Below, one piece after another: positions 25,603 to 34,392 of a stretch of DNA of 36,351 bases (positions are counted from its first letter, which is position 1; every line of letters begins with the position of its first letter). The notes beneath the pieces were generated by a model. The model was given only the letters and a program-made list of their open reading frames with translations. It did not search any database and was not told the DNA's origin. Source of the stretch: Eubacterium sp. (GTDB taxonomy: Bacteria > Bacillota > Clostridia > Lachnospirales > Lachnospiraceae); contig JAFXZW010000121.1 of assembly GCA_017541035.1 (NCBI GenBank), positions 1 to 36,351 of the forward strand. Reading direction: 5' to 3'. A program made the translations under genes and the position numbers.

Positions 25603-26466
25603 ATGGATACCGAATCGATCAGGACGTTCCTGGTACTGGTGAAGACCAGAAACTATACCAGAGCGGCAGACCAGCTTTTTGTGGCCCAGTCCACGGTGAC
25701 CAACCGGATCAATGAGCTGGAAAAGGAGCTGAAGTTTTCGCTTTTTACCCGGACGAACCGAAGTGTGGAGCTTACGGTAAAGGGAGAGCAGTTCCGGATT
25801 TACGCAGAGAAAATGATGGAGCTTACGGAGAATTCCCTGGCGGAGATCTCCGAGGTGCAAAGATATGATCACTACCTTCGAATCGGCAGCGCGGATTCCA
25901 TTTACGAGGGTCATCTGGCGGAATTGATCCGGGAGCACAGACGAACGCATCCCAAGGATTATCTGAGGATATCCATCGGTCTTACGGATCATCTGCTGGA
26001 ACAGGTTCGGAATGACCTTTTGGATGTGGTCTTCACCTATCTTCCGCTGAAAAAGAATTCTCTGCATTGTGAGCTCTATAAGCAGGATCAGCTGGTCCTA
26101 GTCACCAGGAGCAGGAACCACAGATATCCCAACGGGATCACCGAGGCTGAGCTTCTTTCGGAAAGATATCTGATGTGCAACTTCGCTCTTCAGGATGTGG
26201 GGCAGTATATCAGGAAACTTTTTCCGAAGTACCACCAGTTTGAACTGGAGATCGATGACTGTATGAAGATCGTTCCCTTTCTGATGGATCAGGATAATTA
26301 CACCTTCCTTCCGAAGGATATGGCGGAGCATTATCAGGAGAAGGGACGGCTTCGCCAGGTTCCGCTCATCGATTTCAGTACGCCGGTGATCAACAGCTAT
26401 ATCATTTACAAAAAAACACACGAAAAGATATGCAGGGAAATCTTCTTCCGCACATCCGGGAAGTAG
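25603..26466 (+). CDS. LysR-family transcriptional regulator
   Basis: A 287-residue LysR regulator. The winged helix-turn-helix is at residues 1-60 (MDTESIRTFLVLVKTRNYTR, AADQLFVAQSTVTNRINELE, LFTRTNRSVELTVKG); the linker helix and the effector-binding periplasmic-protein-like domain follow from about residue 85 (LRIGSADSIYEGHLAELIRE to the end). The start has AAGGAGGG upstream. It is divergent from the DRE-TIM synthase gene across 127 bases holding a palindromic T-N11-A box. By the usual LysR rule it controls that gene and itself, with a metabolite of the pathway (2-oxo acid or citrate/glutamate) as possible effector; the effector is inference. Confidence 0.9.
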   Translation: MDTESIRTFLVLVKTRNYTRAADQLFVAQSTVTNRINELEKELKFSLFTRTNRSVELTVKGEQFRIYAEKMMELTENSLAEISEVQRYDHYLRIGSADSIYEGHLAELIREHRRTHPKDYLRISIGLTDHLLEQVRNDLLDVVFTYLPLKKNSLHCELYKQDQLVLVTRSRNHRYPNGITEAELLSERYLMCNFALQDVGQYIRKLFPKYHQFELEIDDCMKIVPFLMDQDNYTFLPKDMAEHYQEKGRLRQVPLIDFSTPVINSYIIYKKTHEKICREIFFRTSGK

Positions 26467-26523
26467 CCAACGGCTGCTTGCTTTTCATTTCCAACAACGG
26501 ATTGTTTAGAGTATATTTTGATT

Positions 26524-27396
26524 TCATAATCTACAGATTTGAGTCAACATATCATATGAAATCCCTTCTGTCCGGTTGAATGTCCATTTCAAAGTCTTTT
26601 CCTCCGGCCGGAAGGATTTCCGTACATCCTCGATGCACTGGTGTGCACCTTCCACCGGCCGCCCCGGCATATATTCATTTCCAAATACAATTGCAGTTCG
26701 TGCAGCGCAGCGAAACGCACGGTTGATGGCCGGAATAACCTGATCATCCATACGACGAATCCGCTCATTTACTTCATTTTCCAGAGTTTTTACATCGGCC
26801 ACGATTTCATTCAGACTGTGGAGCAATGAACGAATAAAAAAGGACAGCATGGAGAAAAACTGACTACACACTCCGCAGCATACCAGAACGTCCGTTGATG
26901 CTTTGGGCAGGATGTTTAGCAGATCCTCTTTTTCTCGAACCAGCTTAACCGCAAGGCTATCCATGCCGGTCATCAGCTGTCGACGGAAGGCCTCCACGTT
27001 CAGCTTTCTTCCTGCCAATCGGGCAAATGAAAGCATATTATCGCAAAAAGCACCCAGATCGTCCTCATTGATCCCGGTAATGGTAGCTACACGATACTCC
27101 ACCTTTCTCTGCAAATCCTCTGGCAGAGAAAGAACCGCCTCCTGCACAGCCTCCTTATCTATATCCAAAAGAAGCACATTTCCGGCTGAAGCAACCAACC
27201 GCAGAAGATCGATGTCATTACATCTTCCGGCACCTATTATCGTCACTTCGGCAGATCCCATATCCGCCGGCACATGAGACTGCATTTCTGTCAGGAGACC
27301 AACGATCAGATCCGTCAGCTGATCACGGTAAGACGCCCAGTCCTCCCAGGCATTCTTCATTATGAACTTATCCTTGAGTTTCTGATATACTTTCAT
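26524..27396 (-). CDS. Class I methyltransferase-like hypothetical protein
   Basis: A 290-residue soluble protein. Near residues 48-85 the segment EVTIIGAGRCNDIDLLRLV followed by VLLLDIDKEAV resembles motifs I and II of Rossmann-fold SAM-dependent methyltransferases (glycine loop, then an acidic end of strand beta-2). Later segments (STDVLVCCGVCSQFFSMLSF, AARTAIVFGNEYMPGRPVEG) fit motif IV- to V-like strands but show no diagnostic catalytic signature. The start at 27396 is chosen because MKVYQKLKDKF follows GGAGAAGG and because the upstream codons belong to another frame, the SRAP remnant. Function and substrate are unknown. It is convergent with the LysR gene. Confidence 0.65.
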   Translation of the reverse strand: MKVYQKLKDKFIMKNAWEDWASYRDQLTDLIVGLLTEMQSHVPADMGSAEVTIIGAGRCNDIDLLRLVASAGNVLLLDIDKEAVQEAVLSLPEDLQRKVEYRVATITGINEDDLGAFCDNMLSFARLAGRKLNVEAFRRQLMTGMDSLAVKLVREKEDLLNILPKASTDVLVCCGVCSQFFSMLSFFIRSLLHSLNEIVADVKTLENEVNERIRRMDDQVIPAINRAFRCAARTAIVFGNEYMPGRPVEGAHQCIEDVRKSFRPEEKTLKWTFNRTEGISYDMLTQICRL

Positions 27397-27526
27397 CCTG
27401 CCTTCTCCGCAACCACATCCGTCCCAGCTTCTCTTCTGCCGGATCCGGATTGATCCATTCATCCACCGGATGTTCCGACAGGATCGGCGGCATCCTGTCA
27501 TGGATCTCCGGTAAGGATGTATGGAC
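27368..27526 (-). pseudogene. C-terminal remnant of a SRAP (YedK/HMCES-type) peptidase
   Basis: One frame reads SLPEIHDRMPPILSEHPVDE, then WINPDPAEEKLGRMWLRRRQ to a TAA at 27368-27370. PEIHDRMP-x-IL followed by W-x-x-P is the conserved C-terminal part of SRAP proteins, which cross-link to abasic sites in single-stranded DNA. The upstream frame is closed by two TAA codons, and the catalytic Cys2 and core are absent, so this is a 5'-truncated relic. It overlaps the start of the methyltransferase-like gene by 29 bases, suggesting the two were once adjacent overlapping genes. Confidence 0.65.
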
Positions 27527-27618
27527 TTATTACCAGGCTTATTTTACCATATTCCGTGCAGAGAATTTTTAAAAAATGGACTTTTTTCTCAAGTATTCTC
27601 TCGACTGGTCGGAACCAC

Positions 27619-27653
27619 CAAAAATTCCCCGGACTCACTGAAGCTGTCCGGGG
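27619..27653 (-). terminator. Intrinsic terminator downstream of the small ORF at 27635
   Basis: On the minus strand CCCCGGAC and GTCCGGGG (27646-27653 and 27627-27634) form a perfect 8-bp stem with an 11-base loop, followed by AATTTTTGG. It overlaps the last codons of the 61-codon ORF and would end the long minus-strand phosphatase/HTH transcription unit. Confidence 0.75.
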
Positions 27654-27820
27654 AAGAACGCGATCCCGTCGATGATTTCAGGATAGCGTTTTTTGAAATG
27701 AATATATCTCTCGGTTGCATTTTCAACAAGGAAGCCATTCTCCCTGTATATCTTATATCTCATGCCACTTTCCAAAAGATGAATCCATATATCCTTAAAC
27801 AAAACATTTTCTCTGATCAT
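27635..27820 (-). CDS. Small hypothetical protein (61 aa) before a terminator
   Basis: The frame from ATG 27820 reads IWIHLLESGMRYKIYRENGF, then ERYIHFKKRYPEIIDGIAFF, ending in the terminator stem. Composition (Tyr, Ile, Lys/Arg, Glu) is protein-like, and its end fits the terminator, but the ribosome binding site is weak and I know no family. It could be a short gene or the tail of a decayed one. Between 27527 and 27858 I see nothing else. Confidence 0.3.
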   Translation of the reverse strand: MIRENVLFKDIWIHLLESGMRYKIYRENGFLVENATERYIHFKKRYPEIIDGIAFFPGQLQ

Positions 27821-27858
27821 CTTTCGTATATTGACATATGTTAATTTTTCAGATTATT

Positions 27859-28341
27859 TCATTTCCTTATCCCGAGGATCCTTTTCATCCGTTCATCTAA
27901 AATGTGCCACACATCAGTGAGCGGCCATGGCAGATCCAGTATGTAATCCCGGTCTGTTTCAGAGAGAATCTGAAGCTTCTTTCGAAAGCCCCCTTCATCC
28001 TTGTAAAGTTGCTTTCCAAAATCGCACCGTATATACTCCACTTCCTGCGCGGGAAGCTCCTCTACTACCTGTCGGAAGGATACTCTCCCATAAGGTCCTT
28101 CTTCTTTTACATACGAAACCTTTCTCCCTCTCCCACTCTCCGGTGGCGTGAGGCGGATCTTTCCGGTATCAATGTAATGCTTCCATACAGTTTTTGCGAT
28201 CCGGCTCTTCTCAGTAGGAAAGGACAAATGCTCCGCTATCTCACATACCGTCATTCCCCGGTCCGCCATATGCCTGATCGCGTCGCCGCTCGCCATATCA
28301 TTTACAAAATCAGCCAGAGCCTTGTCAAACAGCTTCTCCAT
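27859..28341 (-). CDS. Hypothetical helix-turn-helix protein
   Basis: A 160-residue protein. Residues ~15-60 look like a helix-turn-helix (AIRHMADRGMTVCEIAEHLS followed by TVWKHYIDTGKIRL), with the pattern of a domain that recognises DNA without a partner. The C-terminal half is rich in Arg, Lys, Asp and Trp (YVKEEGPYGRVSFRQVVEEL; DLPWPLTDVWHILDERMKR) and unassigned. I choose the second ATG (28341), seven bases after GGAG; the first ATG, two codons earlier, is too close to that site. It lies 43 bases after the PP2C gene in the same direction and is probably cotranscribed with it. I cannot name a family. Confidence 0.6.
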   Translation of the reverse strand: MEKLFDKALADFVNDMASGDAIRHMADRGMTVCEIAEHLSFPTEKSRIAKTVWKHYIDTGKIRLTPPESGRGRKVSYVKEEGPYGRVSFRQVVEELPAQEVEYIRCDFGKQLYKDEGGFRKKLQILSETDRDYILDLPWPLTDVWHILDERMKRILGIRK

Positions 28342-28384
28342 ATTCATACTCCGAATTCTTCAGGTTATCCGCGCTATCATTGTA

Positions 28385-30484
28385 TCAGATACTGTCGGGT
28401 CCGTAATATACAAATCCAAGCATGGTAATATCGTCGAACTGGTCTGCCTCACCTACAAAATCGGCTATATCCTTCCGAACAGCAGGAAGGGTTTCCTTTA
28501 TGGACGATGATCTGAGAGTATTCAGTACATTTGAAAGTCGTTCAGGTCCGTACTGCTCTTCTTTTTCGTCGATTGCTTCGGGGATACCGTCAGTGTATAC
28601 AAAGAGTCTGTCACCCGGCTCCAGCTGAAGCTCGTATTCTTTATATTTTTTTCCGTCCATAGCAGCAAGAGCCAGCTCATGCTTATCCCTCAGATATTCG
28701 TAAGCCTGTCCGGCACGCATCAATACGGGGTATTCATGTCCGGCATTTGCACAGATCATTTTACCGTTATTGAGATCTATAATTCCGATCCAAACGGTCA
28801 CGAACATATCGGCGTCATTTCCTTCGCATAGAGTGCTGTTGGCGCGCATGAAGATCTCGGAGGGTGAAAGTCCCGATTCAGCCAGTCCGCGTATGGCTGT
28901 TTTTGCTCTCATCATAAATAGTGCGGCCGGGATCCCCTTTCCGGACACATCGGCTATTACAAGCGCCAGCCGGTTCTGATCCACGAAGAAGAAATCGTAG
29001 AAATCACCGCCTACCTCCTTGGCAGGATCCATGGTGGCGTAGATATCAAAATCCTTCCGTGGAAAGCTGAAGTTGGTGGGAAGTGCGGACGCCTGAATGG
29101 TACGCGCAAATTCAAGCTCCTGTTCAAAACGTTTTTCAGCAGCCTCGATATAACCCTTCAGTACATTAACCGTCTGATTAATATCCTCGGACAGCGAGGC
29201 AAATTCAGAGGAATTGCGTACGTTGACCACCTCGTTCAGATTTCCTTCGGTTATACGTCCCAGAGATTCATTGACCAGATCCAGGTTATTTACGACAATG
29301 ATCTGGACCAGCATGGATATCAGAACATAGATCACGGCAAAAAGAATGATGGCCGCAAAGACAGACTCATAGGTTTGTGCATCACGATTGGCATATACTT
29401 CCTTCATCGGCAGGGTGACCATCAGCATAAGACCGTCATCCCAGCGTTCATAACGGCACAGTGAATCATAGCCGAAGTAATTCGCCTGATAAACCTCCTT
29501 CGGCTCCTTGGTCTCCATGACCTTCAGGTCGTCTGTCGCCATGGATATCCCACTATGGTCTCCGGCGATGATCTTTCCTTCGTCGTTAAATATATCAAAG
29601 GTTCCGTTATTTCCCACATGGAAATAGGACAACTTCTCACTGATATCGGGTATTTCCTTCCCGATTGCCTCTATACTATCCTCCAGCTTCCGCAGTTCTT
29701 CATGGGTCTGGCGTATATCGCTTGAGACAGCAGTCATGGTATTCTGGGCACTCTGTTTTGCCGTTTGAGTCTGCAGAGACAGAGTGAAAAGAAGATTTAC
29801 AGTAAGTATCAGGGCCGTTACCGCGAATAACCAGAACTGGAATTTTCTGGACACCGGAATATCCTCTTCGTTCAACTTGCGGAAGGGATTTCTCCACTCT
29901 CCCGAATAGATCTTCAGTGCAATGGATGTTGCCGCCATTCCGAGCCCGGTAAAGATGATCATCGGAGGAGCACAGGTTCTTACGACATAGAAGGCCATGT
30001 TCATATCACCCCTGTGGGTGATGAACACGACATACATATGGAATACCTCCATCACAGCTCCCATAAAGAAAGCATACATGGCAGAGGGCTTCTTATGCTT
30101 GAAGAGAAAGATCCTCATCCCTGCTGCGATAAAGCCCGCAAGACAAGTGGATATACTGCAGGCAATACGGGTGTAGCTGCCCACACCCCAGTAGGTTCCG
30201 GCGATGAAACGCTCTATACCTCCAATCAGACCGGCAATGATACCGGATATGGGATCGAAGAAAAGACCTGCGGATAAAGGCCCCATATCCCGCACATTCA
30301 GCATCATATCACTGTAGTCTACGCCAAAGTGAGTTGACAGAACGGCACACAGGCCGTAGACCACGCCTATCACTATCCTTGCAGGTATACTGATCCGCTT
30401 TCCCTGTAGACGTTTCCATAAAAAAGCAGTCAGAAGCACATATAAGGCTGTGACCATTGACATTTTAAGAATCATTGTAAACAA
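28385..30484 (-). CDS. 5TM-LYT sensor SpoIIE-type PP2C serine phosphatase (PP2C-3)
   Basis: A 699-residue membrane phosphatase. Residues ~1-200 form a 5TM-5TMR_LYT-type receptor (MMLNVRDMGPLSAGLFFDPI and GIIAGLIGGIERFIAGTYWG are its signatures). A second membrane-bounded extracytoplasmic region (~230-375) and a HAMP-like segment (NEVVNVRNSSEFASLSEDIN) follow. The C-terminal PP2C domain (~470-690) shows FARTIQASALP, AKEVGGDFYDFFFVD, ALVIADVSGKGIPAALFM, FVTVWIGIIDLN, NAGHEYPVLM, LFVYTDGIPEAID and QFDDITML, so the metal-binding aspartates are present. Such RsbU/SpoIIE enzymes dephosphorylate STAS antagonists and so release a sigma factor or partner. AGGAGG lies ten bases before a TTG start. It follows the metallophosphoesterase gene by 77 bases. 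Confidence 0.9.
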   Translation of the reverse strand: MFTMILKMSMVTALYVLLTAFLWKRLQGKRISIPARIVIGVVYGLCAVLSTHFGVDYSDMMLNVRDMGPLSAGLFFDPISGIIAGLIGGIERFIAGTYWGVGSYTRIACSISTCLAGFIAAGMRIFLFKHKKPSAMYAFFMGAVMEVFHMYVVFITHRGDMNMAFYVVRTCAPPMIIFTGLGMAATSIALKIYSGEWRNPFRKLNEEDIPVSRKFQFWLFAVTALILTVNLLFTLSLQTQTAKQSAQNTMTAVSSDIRQTHEELRKLEDSIEAIGKEIPDISEKLSYFHVGNNGTFDIFNDEGKIIAGDHSGISMATDDLKVMETKEPKEVYQANYFGYDSLCRYERWDDGLMLMVTLPMKEVYANRDAQTYESVFAAIILFAVIYVLISMLVQIIVVNNLDLVNESLGRITEGNLNEVVNVRNSSEFASLSEDINQTVNVLKGYIEAAEKRFEQELEFARTIQASALPTNFSFPRKDFDIYATMDPAKEVGGDFYDFFFVDQNRLALVIADVSGKGIPAALFMMRAKTAIRGLAESGLSPSEIFMRANSTLCEGNDADMFVTVWIGIIDLNNGKMICANAGHEYPVLMRAGQAYEYLRDKHELALAAMDGKKYKEYELQLEPGDRLFVYTDGIPEAIDEKEEQYGPERLSNVLNTLRSSSIKETLPAVRKDIADFVGEADQFDDITMLGFVYYGPDSI

Positions 30485-30561
30485 GGCTTATCTTCCTCCT
30501 GAAAAAAGGCTGTAAAAAAATGGCAACTGCTCAGGTCTATCGATTTTTCGGTAAAGTGACC

Positions 30562-31689
30562 TTACGGCTGCAAGGTAATAAGATCCCATTCGCAGTGGCC
30601 CAGCGTTCTTAACGGTGCCATCCAGTTGCCAACGCCGGACGACACGTAAAGCAGTCTGTTGGGATACTCAAATTCGCCGTAAGTTTTAAACCCCTGTACC
30701 CTGTACAGGATATTCAACGGCCACAGCTGTCCGCCTGCATGGGTATGTCCCGACAGCTGTAAAAAAGGATCCTGGGACATCAACTGTTCTTCGTCAACAG
30801 GTTCATGATCAACCACAAGCACCGCAGCAGAATCTACATAAGGATCGTCCAGATCATTCCATGCCTTTCGCGTTCCTTCACTGTAATCCTCCCGGCCCAC
30901 GATCACCAGATCATCAGCAGCCCTTATGCTTTCATCCGCCAGGATCACGATTCCTGCTTTTTCAATTTCTTCCTTCAGCTGCTCGTCAGTATATGTTCTG
31001 CCCCCCAATAAATCACCATACGGTTGTCTGTCATGATTTCCGTAAATATAATACTTCGGTGCCTTAATATCTGACAGAATTCTGAATATCGTAACCATTT
31101 CATCGTAAGATGTGGTTTCATCCGTGATATCTCCTCCGAAGATGACCAGCTCCGGATCCTCTTTATTTATCTGGTGGACCAATTCCAGAAAGGATTCCGC
31201 CGAACGCGCATAACCGGCATGAATATCCGAGACAAAAGCAATCCTGTGTGACTCTTTCAGGCCGGTAAGCTGCATCGTAACGGGATTCACCCTTATCCTT
31301 ATGGCATTCCATCCTCCGTACAACAGATAGCAGAGGCTGAAGATAACCGTCAGGGACGCCATCAGCACAAACTGACACCTCACTCTTTCACGTCTTTCCT
31401 TTCCCCTATTTCGGATCATACGAACCACATACTCCACCGCACTTGCCGCAATATCCCCGTAAAGTGCCAGATATACTGCGGTCAGTTCAACTCCGAAGCG
31501 GTAAGTAAAAGTACTGTTGATCACAACAAAAAGCAGACCAAAGCACGGAAGCAGGAGGAGCTTGATCACAAAAACCGTAGTTCTCAGAACCGGATGGTCC
31601 TTCCGTCGCAGCCGAAGCTGAGCTGCAAAAAGCAATCCGCACATGATCAGTATTTCCAAGATCCAGATAATAACCCTGCCGATGCCCAA
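30562..31689 (-). CDS. Membrane-bound metallophosphoesterase
   Basis: A 375-residue calcineurin-like phosphoesterase. Four hydrophobic helices occupy ~1-130. The catalytic domain (~145-370) has all metal-binding blocks: FVSDIHAGYA (D-x-H), FGGDITDE (GD), IYGNHDRQP (GNHD), VVDHEP and LSGHTHAGGQL. The layout matches membrane YkuE/YaeI-type proteins, which act on phospholipid-linked or nucleotide substrates; the exact substrate is unknown. The start is TTG at 31689, eight bases after AAGGAG. It sits between two PP2C genes in the same direction, but serine phosphatases of the PP2C type and this family use different folds, so I would not assume a shared substrate. Confidence 0.88.
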   Translation of the reverse strand: MGIGRVIIWILEILIMCGLLFAAQLRLRRKDHPVLRTTVFVIKLLLLPCFGLLFVVINSTFTYRFGVELTAVYLALYGDIAASAVEYVVRMIRNRGKERRERVRCQFVLMASLTVIFSLCYLLYGGWNAIRIRVNPVTMQLTGLKESHRIAFVSDIHAGYARSAESFLELVHQINKEDPELVIFGGDITDETTSYDEMVTIFRILSDIKAPKYYIYGNHDRQPYGDLLGGRTYTDEQLKEEIEKAGIVILADESIRAADDLVIVGREDYSEGTRKAWNDLDDPYVDSAAVLVVDHEPVDEEQLMSQDPFLQLSGHTHAGGQLWPLNILYRVQGFKTYGEFEYPNRLLYVSSGVGNWMAPLRTLGHCEWDLITLQP

Positions 31690-31749
31690 TTCTCTTTCTC
31701 CTTATTTTTAGATATCCTGAGTAAGCTGTCTGTGCAGGTTTCCATGATA

Positions 31750-32052
31750 CTATATGTCCCTGGAAAAAACAATGCCGTTCAACATCTCATTATATTGTGC
31801 ATTTGCCTCCAGGCTCTCTTTTCTTTCGCGCCAGTTCTCAATCTCCGCCCGGATTGCAAGCATCTCATCCACCACATCTTCCACCCGATCCGGCTTCACC
31901 TTATCCAGATAGGAGGTCATCCGCCACATAGCCTTCGGACTCCCGAGATTCCTGGCGATTTCATCACCCAGTTCTTTCGGGTACCCCAGTAATGTGAGGT
32001 TGTCTATCATTTCCTTTTTGGCAAAACTCCATTCCTGCTGATCGTGTGTCAT
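31750..32052 (-). CDS. Small acidic hypothetical protein (100 aa)
   Basis: A helical, soluble 100-residue protein (FAKKEMIDNLTLLGYPKELG, MWRMTSYLDKVKPDRVEDVV, DEMLAIRAEIENWRERKESL). It contains no cysteines and no membrane segment. I do not recognise a domain. The ribosome binding site is only fair (AGGGGA 12-13 bases before ATG). It precedes the metallophosphoesterase gene and follows a possible short membrane peptide, all in the same direction. The helix-rich composition and clean frame make it a likely real gene; a partner or adaptor role is speculation. Confidence 0.6.
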   Translation of the reverse strand: MTHDQQEWSFAKKEMIDNLTLLGYPKELGDEIARNLGSPKAMWRMTSYLDKVKPDRVEDVVDEMLAIRAEIENWRERKESLEANAQYNEMLNGIVFSRDI

Positions 32053-32067
32053 ATTTTTCTCGTCCCC

Positions 32068-32217
32068 TTACTTTACAAACCCGGATCCTTTGGCCGATGT
32101 TTTTCTTCGTATCAGCATTTTGATAACAAAAAGCGTTCCTACCGTGAGCACAGTTCCGACTGCCAGTAAGATCAGACTGCTGTGGACTATGCCGGCTATA
32201 CAACAAAACAGATTCAA
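32068..32217 (-). CDS. Possible 49-residue membrane peptide
   Basis: A frame starting at a TTG (32217) encodes a hydrophobic helix (SLILLAVGTVLTVGTLFVIK) followed by a basic tail (MLIRRKTSAKGSGFVK) and TAA 15 bases before the next ATG. The topology is that of many small membrane proteins. However, no good ribosome binding site precedes the TTG, and a second open frame (EKKGQSTKDWLFIMYLES) lies just upstream, so a frameshifted gene or chance are possible. Confidence 0.3.
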   Translation of the reverse strand: MNLFCCIAGIVHSSLILLAVGTVLTVGTLFVIKMLIRRKTSAKGSGFVK

Positions 32218-32296
32218 GATACATTATAAAGAGCCAATCCTTTGTGGACTGACCCTTCTTTTCCACCCATTTATCATTCTCTAAAAAACGTCAATC

Positions 32297-33814
32297 CTAT
32301 TGTTCACATGGTCCGTTGTACTTCAGCCCGAGCATGGTCAGATCATCAAACTGGGGTGCTTCTTTGACAAACGCATCCACAGCAGCACGCACACCCGTAA
32401 GCAGCTCCTTTTGCGACAAGCCTTCCGGCAGAGCATTCAGTGCATCCAGCGTCCGGTCCGTACCGAAAAGTTCATTATTTGCATCTGTAGCCTCCGCTAC
32501 ACCGTCTGTATAAACGAAGATACTGTCTCCTTTTTTCAGTGTTATTTCGTGATTCGTATACTTTGCTTTCGGCAGAGCTCCTATAGCTATGCCGTGCTTA
32601 TCCTTCAGCAGCTCATAGTGCCCGTTCACATTGATCATCGGATATTCATGTCCGGCGCTGGCGGTAGTAAGTTTTCCGGTACTGAGTTCAAGGATACCCA
32701 GCCATACGGTTACAAACATATTTGCTTTATTGGATGCATTGATCTGCTTATTCACCCTCATAAGGATTTCCGAAGGTGTTCCCCCCATTAAAGCATGGTC
32801 ATTGATCAGAATCTTGGAAGACATCATAAAGAGTGCCGCAGGTACTCCTTTTCCCGAAACATCAGCGATCACCATGCCCAGATGGTCATCATCGATCATG
32901 AAGAAATCATAGAAATCACCGCCCACCTCCTTGGCCGGGTCCATAGACGCATAAATATCAAATTCCGGTCGTTCCGGAAATGCCGGAAAGATCGATGGCA
33001 GAAGGCCTGCCTGAATATCCGTAGCCATGGTGAGTTCGGCCTCAGTTGATGCCAGCTTATTGTTATAATAGTTGAATATGACGCAGTACATGATAATCAG
33101 CGACATAAGGATTACTCCATACTGAGCTGAATTGCCGAACAGTCCTCCATTTATGATATATTCAATAATCGGAAGGATAATAAATGTCAGAGCCGCGATC
33201 TTCGATTTAAACGGGCTTTCGCTCCTTATGATCAAAATCGTCGTAACCACCGATGCCACAGCAAGGTAGATATCCTCTAACCAGGAAACTCCTGTAGTTT
33301 GATACGCCCCTGCTGCATCAATCTCGAAAGTAAGGGGATAGAAGATATTGGATAATATGATAAGTGCTTCGATGATAAGCAGGATTGGATTGCCTTTACT
33401 CGCCAGCGTTGCCAGCCTGCCGTTAAATTTGAGGGTTTTCTTTACATACAGGTAGAAGAAATATATCATCACCACGTCAAGCAGCTTGGCGAGCAGACAT
33501 AAAGAGAAACCATATGTCCTCCGATCCGGTTCATTCAATGTAAAATACATCAGTTCATTAACGGCAAAGGAGGTGCTCGACAGCAGGATCAGATACCGGA
33601 ATACTCTTGTTCCGCTTCCCTTCTGGTACATGCACCCGTAAAAAAGGCCGGCACAGATAAGCGCCCCGAGGGAATCCACACCACAATCATACAGACAGTC
33701 CTTCAGACTTTCTTCCATGAAGAAAATAGTACTAAGCTCTATAACAAATACAGCTATAGCAACCGTATAGAACACTCCCAGCATCTTGGTGTTCACTTTT
33801 ATAGATTTCATCGT
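32297..33814 (-). CDS. Multi-pass membrane SpoIIE-type PP2C serine phosphatase (PP2C-2)
   Basis: A 505-residue protein. The first ~265 residues hold about eight hydrophobic helices of no named sensor family. The PP2C domain (~285-500) contains ATDIQAGLLPS, AKEVGGDFYDFFMID, GMVIADVSGKGVPAALFM, FVTVWLGILELS, SAGHEYPMI, SIFVYTDGVAEATD and QFDDLTMLGL, with complete metal ligands. I choose the start MKSIKVNTKM at 33814, nine bases after GGGAGG; an ATG at 33841 has no site and lies between it and the preceding stop. It follows the RsbW-type kinase gene by 38 bases and is probably cotranscribed. It is expected to oppose that kinase by dephosphorylating a STAS protein encoded elsewhere. Confidence 0.9.
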   Translation of the reverse strand, partial: TMKSIKVNTKMLGVFYTVAIAVFVIELSTIFFMEESLKDCLYDCGVDSLGALICAGLFYGCMYQKGSGTRVFRYLILLSSTSFAVNELMYFTLNEPDRRTYGFSLCLLAKLLDVVMIYFFYLYVKKTLKFNGRLATLASKGNPILLIIEALIILSNIFYPLTFEIDAAGAYQTTGVSWLEDIYLAVASVVTTILIIRSESPFKSKIAALTFIILPIIEYIINGGLFGNSAQYGVILMSLIIMYCVIFNYYNNKLASTEAELTMATDIQAGLLPSIFPAFPERPEFDIYASMDPAKEVGGDFYDFFMIDDDHLGMVIADVSGKGVPAALFMMSSKILINDHALMGGTPSEILMRVNKQINASNKANMFVTVWLGILELSTGKLTTASAGHEYPMINVNGHYELLKDKHGIAIGALPKAKYTNHEITLKKGDSIFVYTDGVAEATDANNELFGTDRTLDALNALPEGLSQKELLTGVRAAVDAFVKEAPQFDDLTMLGLKYNGPCEQ

Positions 33815-33852
33815 CTGTTTCCTCCCGACATCTAACCTCATTCATTCACTTT

Positions 33853-34263
33853 TCAGTTCAGGTTTTTCGTTATGGTAAGGATATTCTTTCCGTCCTTATA
33901 CTCGTAGGTTACATTATCCATGGTTTTTTTCACCATAAAGATTCCGAGTCCGCCCTTTTTTCGTTTCTGTTTCGGTAAAGTTATATCCGGATCCTCCTTC
34001 TTCAGCGGGTCATACGGATTTCCGTTATCGATAAATGTGATCTCCACAGACAGGGGATCATCCATCACAGTCACCTGCACCACAGCTGTTCCGCTCTCTA
34101 ATTCATAAGCATAACTGGCTATGTTAATGAACACTTCCTCGACTGCAACATCGATAGATGTCTGCGTGAGCATGGGGCATCCTGCTGCCTCCAGCTGTTC
34201 ATCAACAAAGGCAAGCACCGTAGGCAAATTCTCTCTTTTGGCTTCAATTATCAATTCTTTCAT
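33853..34263 (-). CDS. RsbW/SpoIIAB-like anti-sigma factor serine kinase (HATPase_c_2)
   Basis: A 136-residue GHKL ATPase. Seen are the N box (TQTSIDVAVEEVFINIASYA), the G1 box (TFIDNGNPYDPLKK) and the G2 region (GGLGIFMVKKTMDNVTYEY). This is the fold of RsbW/SpoIIAB kinases, which bind a sigma factor or phosphorylate a STAS antagonist. The start at 34263 follows GAGG at seven bases; codons upstream to 34428 do not form a sensible extension. It lies between PP2C-1 and PP2C-2, all in one direction, which is the gene order of a partner-switching module. No sigma factor or STAS gene accompanies it in the window. Confidence 0.88.
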   Translation of the reverse strand: MKELIIEAKRENLPTVLAFVDEQLEAAGCPMLTQTSIDVAVEEVFINIASYAYELESGTAVVQVTVMDDPLSVEITFIDNGNPYDPLKKEDPDITLPKQKRKKGGLGIFMVKKTMDNVTYEYKDGKNILTITKNLN

Positions 34264-34282
34264 ATGTTTTCCTCGCTGAGAT

Positions 34283-34320
34283 GCTGGGGTCAAAAGGTAT
34301 TTTGCCCCCAGCTGATTATA
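34283..34320 (-). promoter_or_regulatory. Extended -10 promoter with an overlapping inverted repeat upstream of the RsbW-type gene
   Basis: TGGTATAAT lies on the minus strand with its -10 hexamer at 34315-34320. Directly after it GCTGGGG and CCCCAGC (34283-34289 and 34306-34312), with CAAAA/TTTTG inside, form a 12-bp stem with one mismatch. No T-tract follows. The start of transcription would fall within the repeat, so an operator is likelier than a terminator. A clear -35 is missing. Confidence 0.4.
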
Positions 34321-34392
34321 CCACAAAAAAGCAGATACTTTTAACAACGAAATAATATATATTTCTGTTTTTCTATGTACCGGTTTCCCCTG

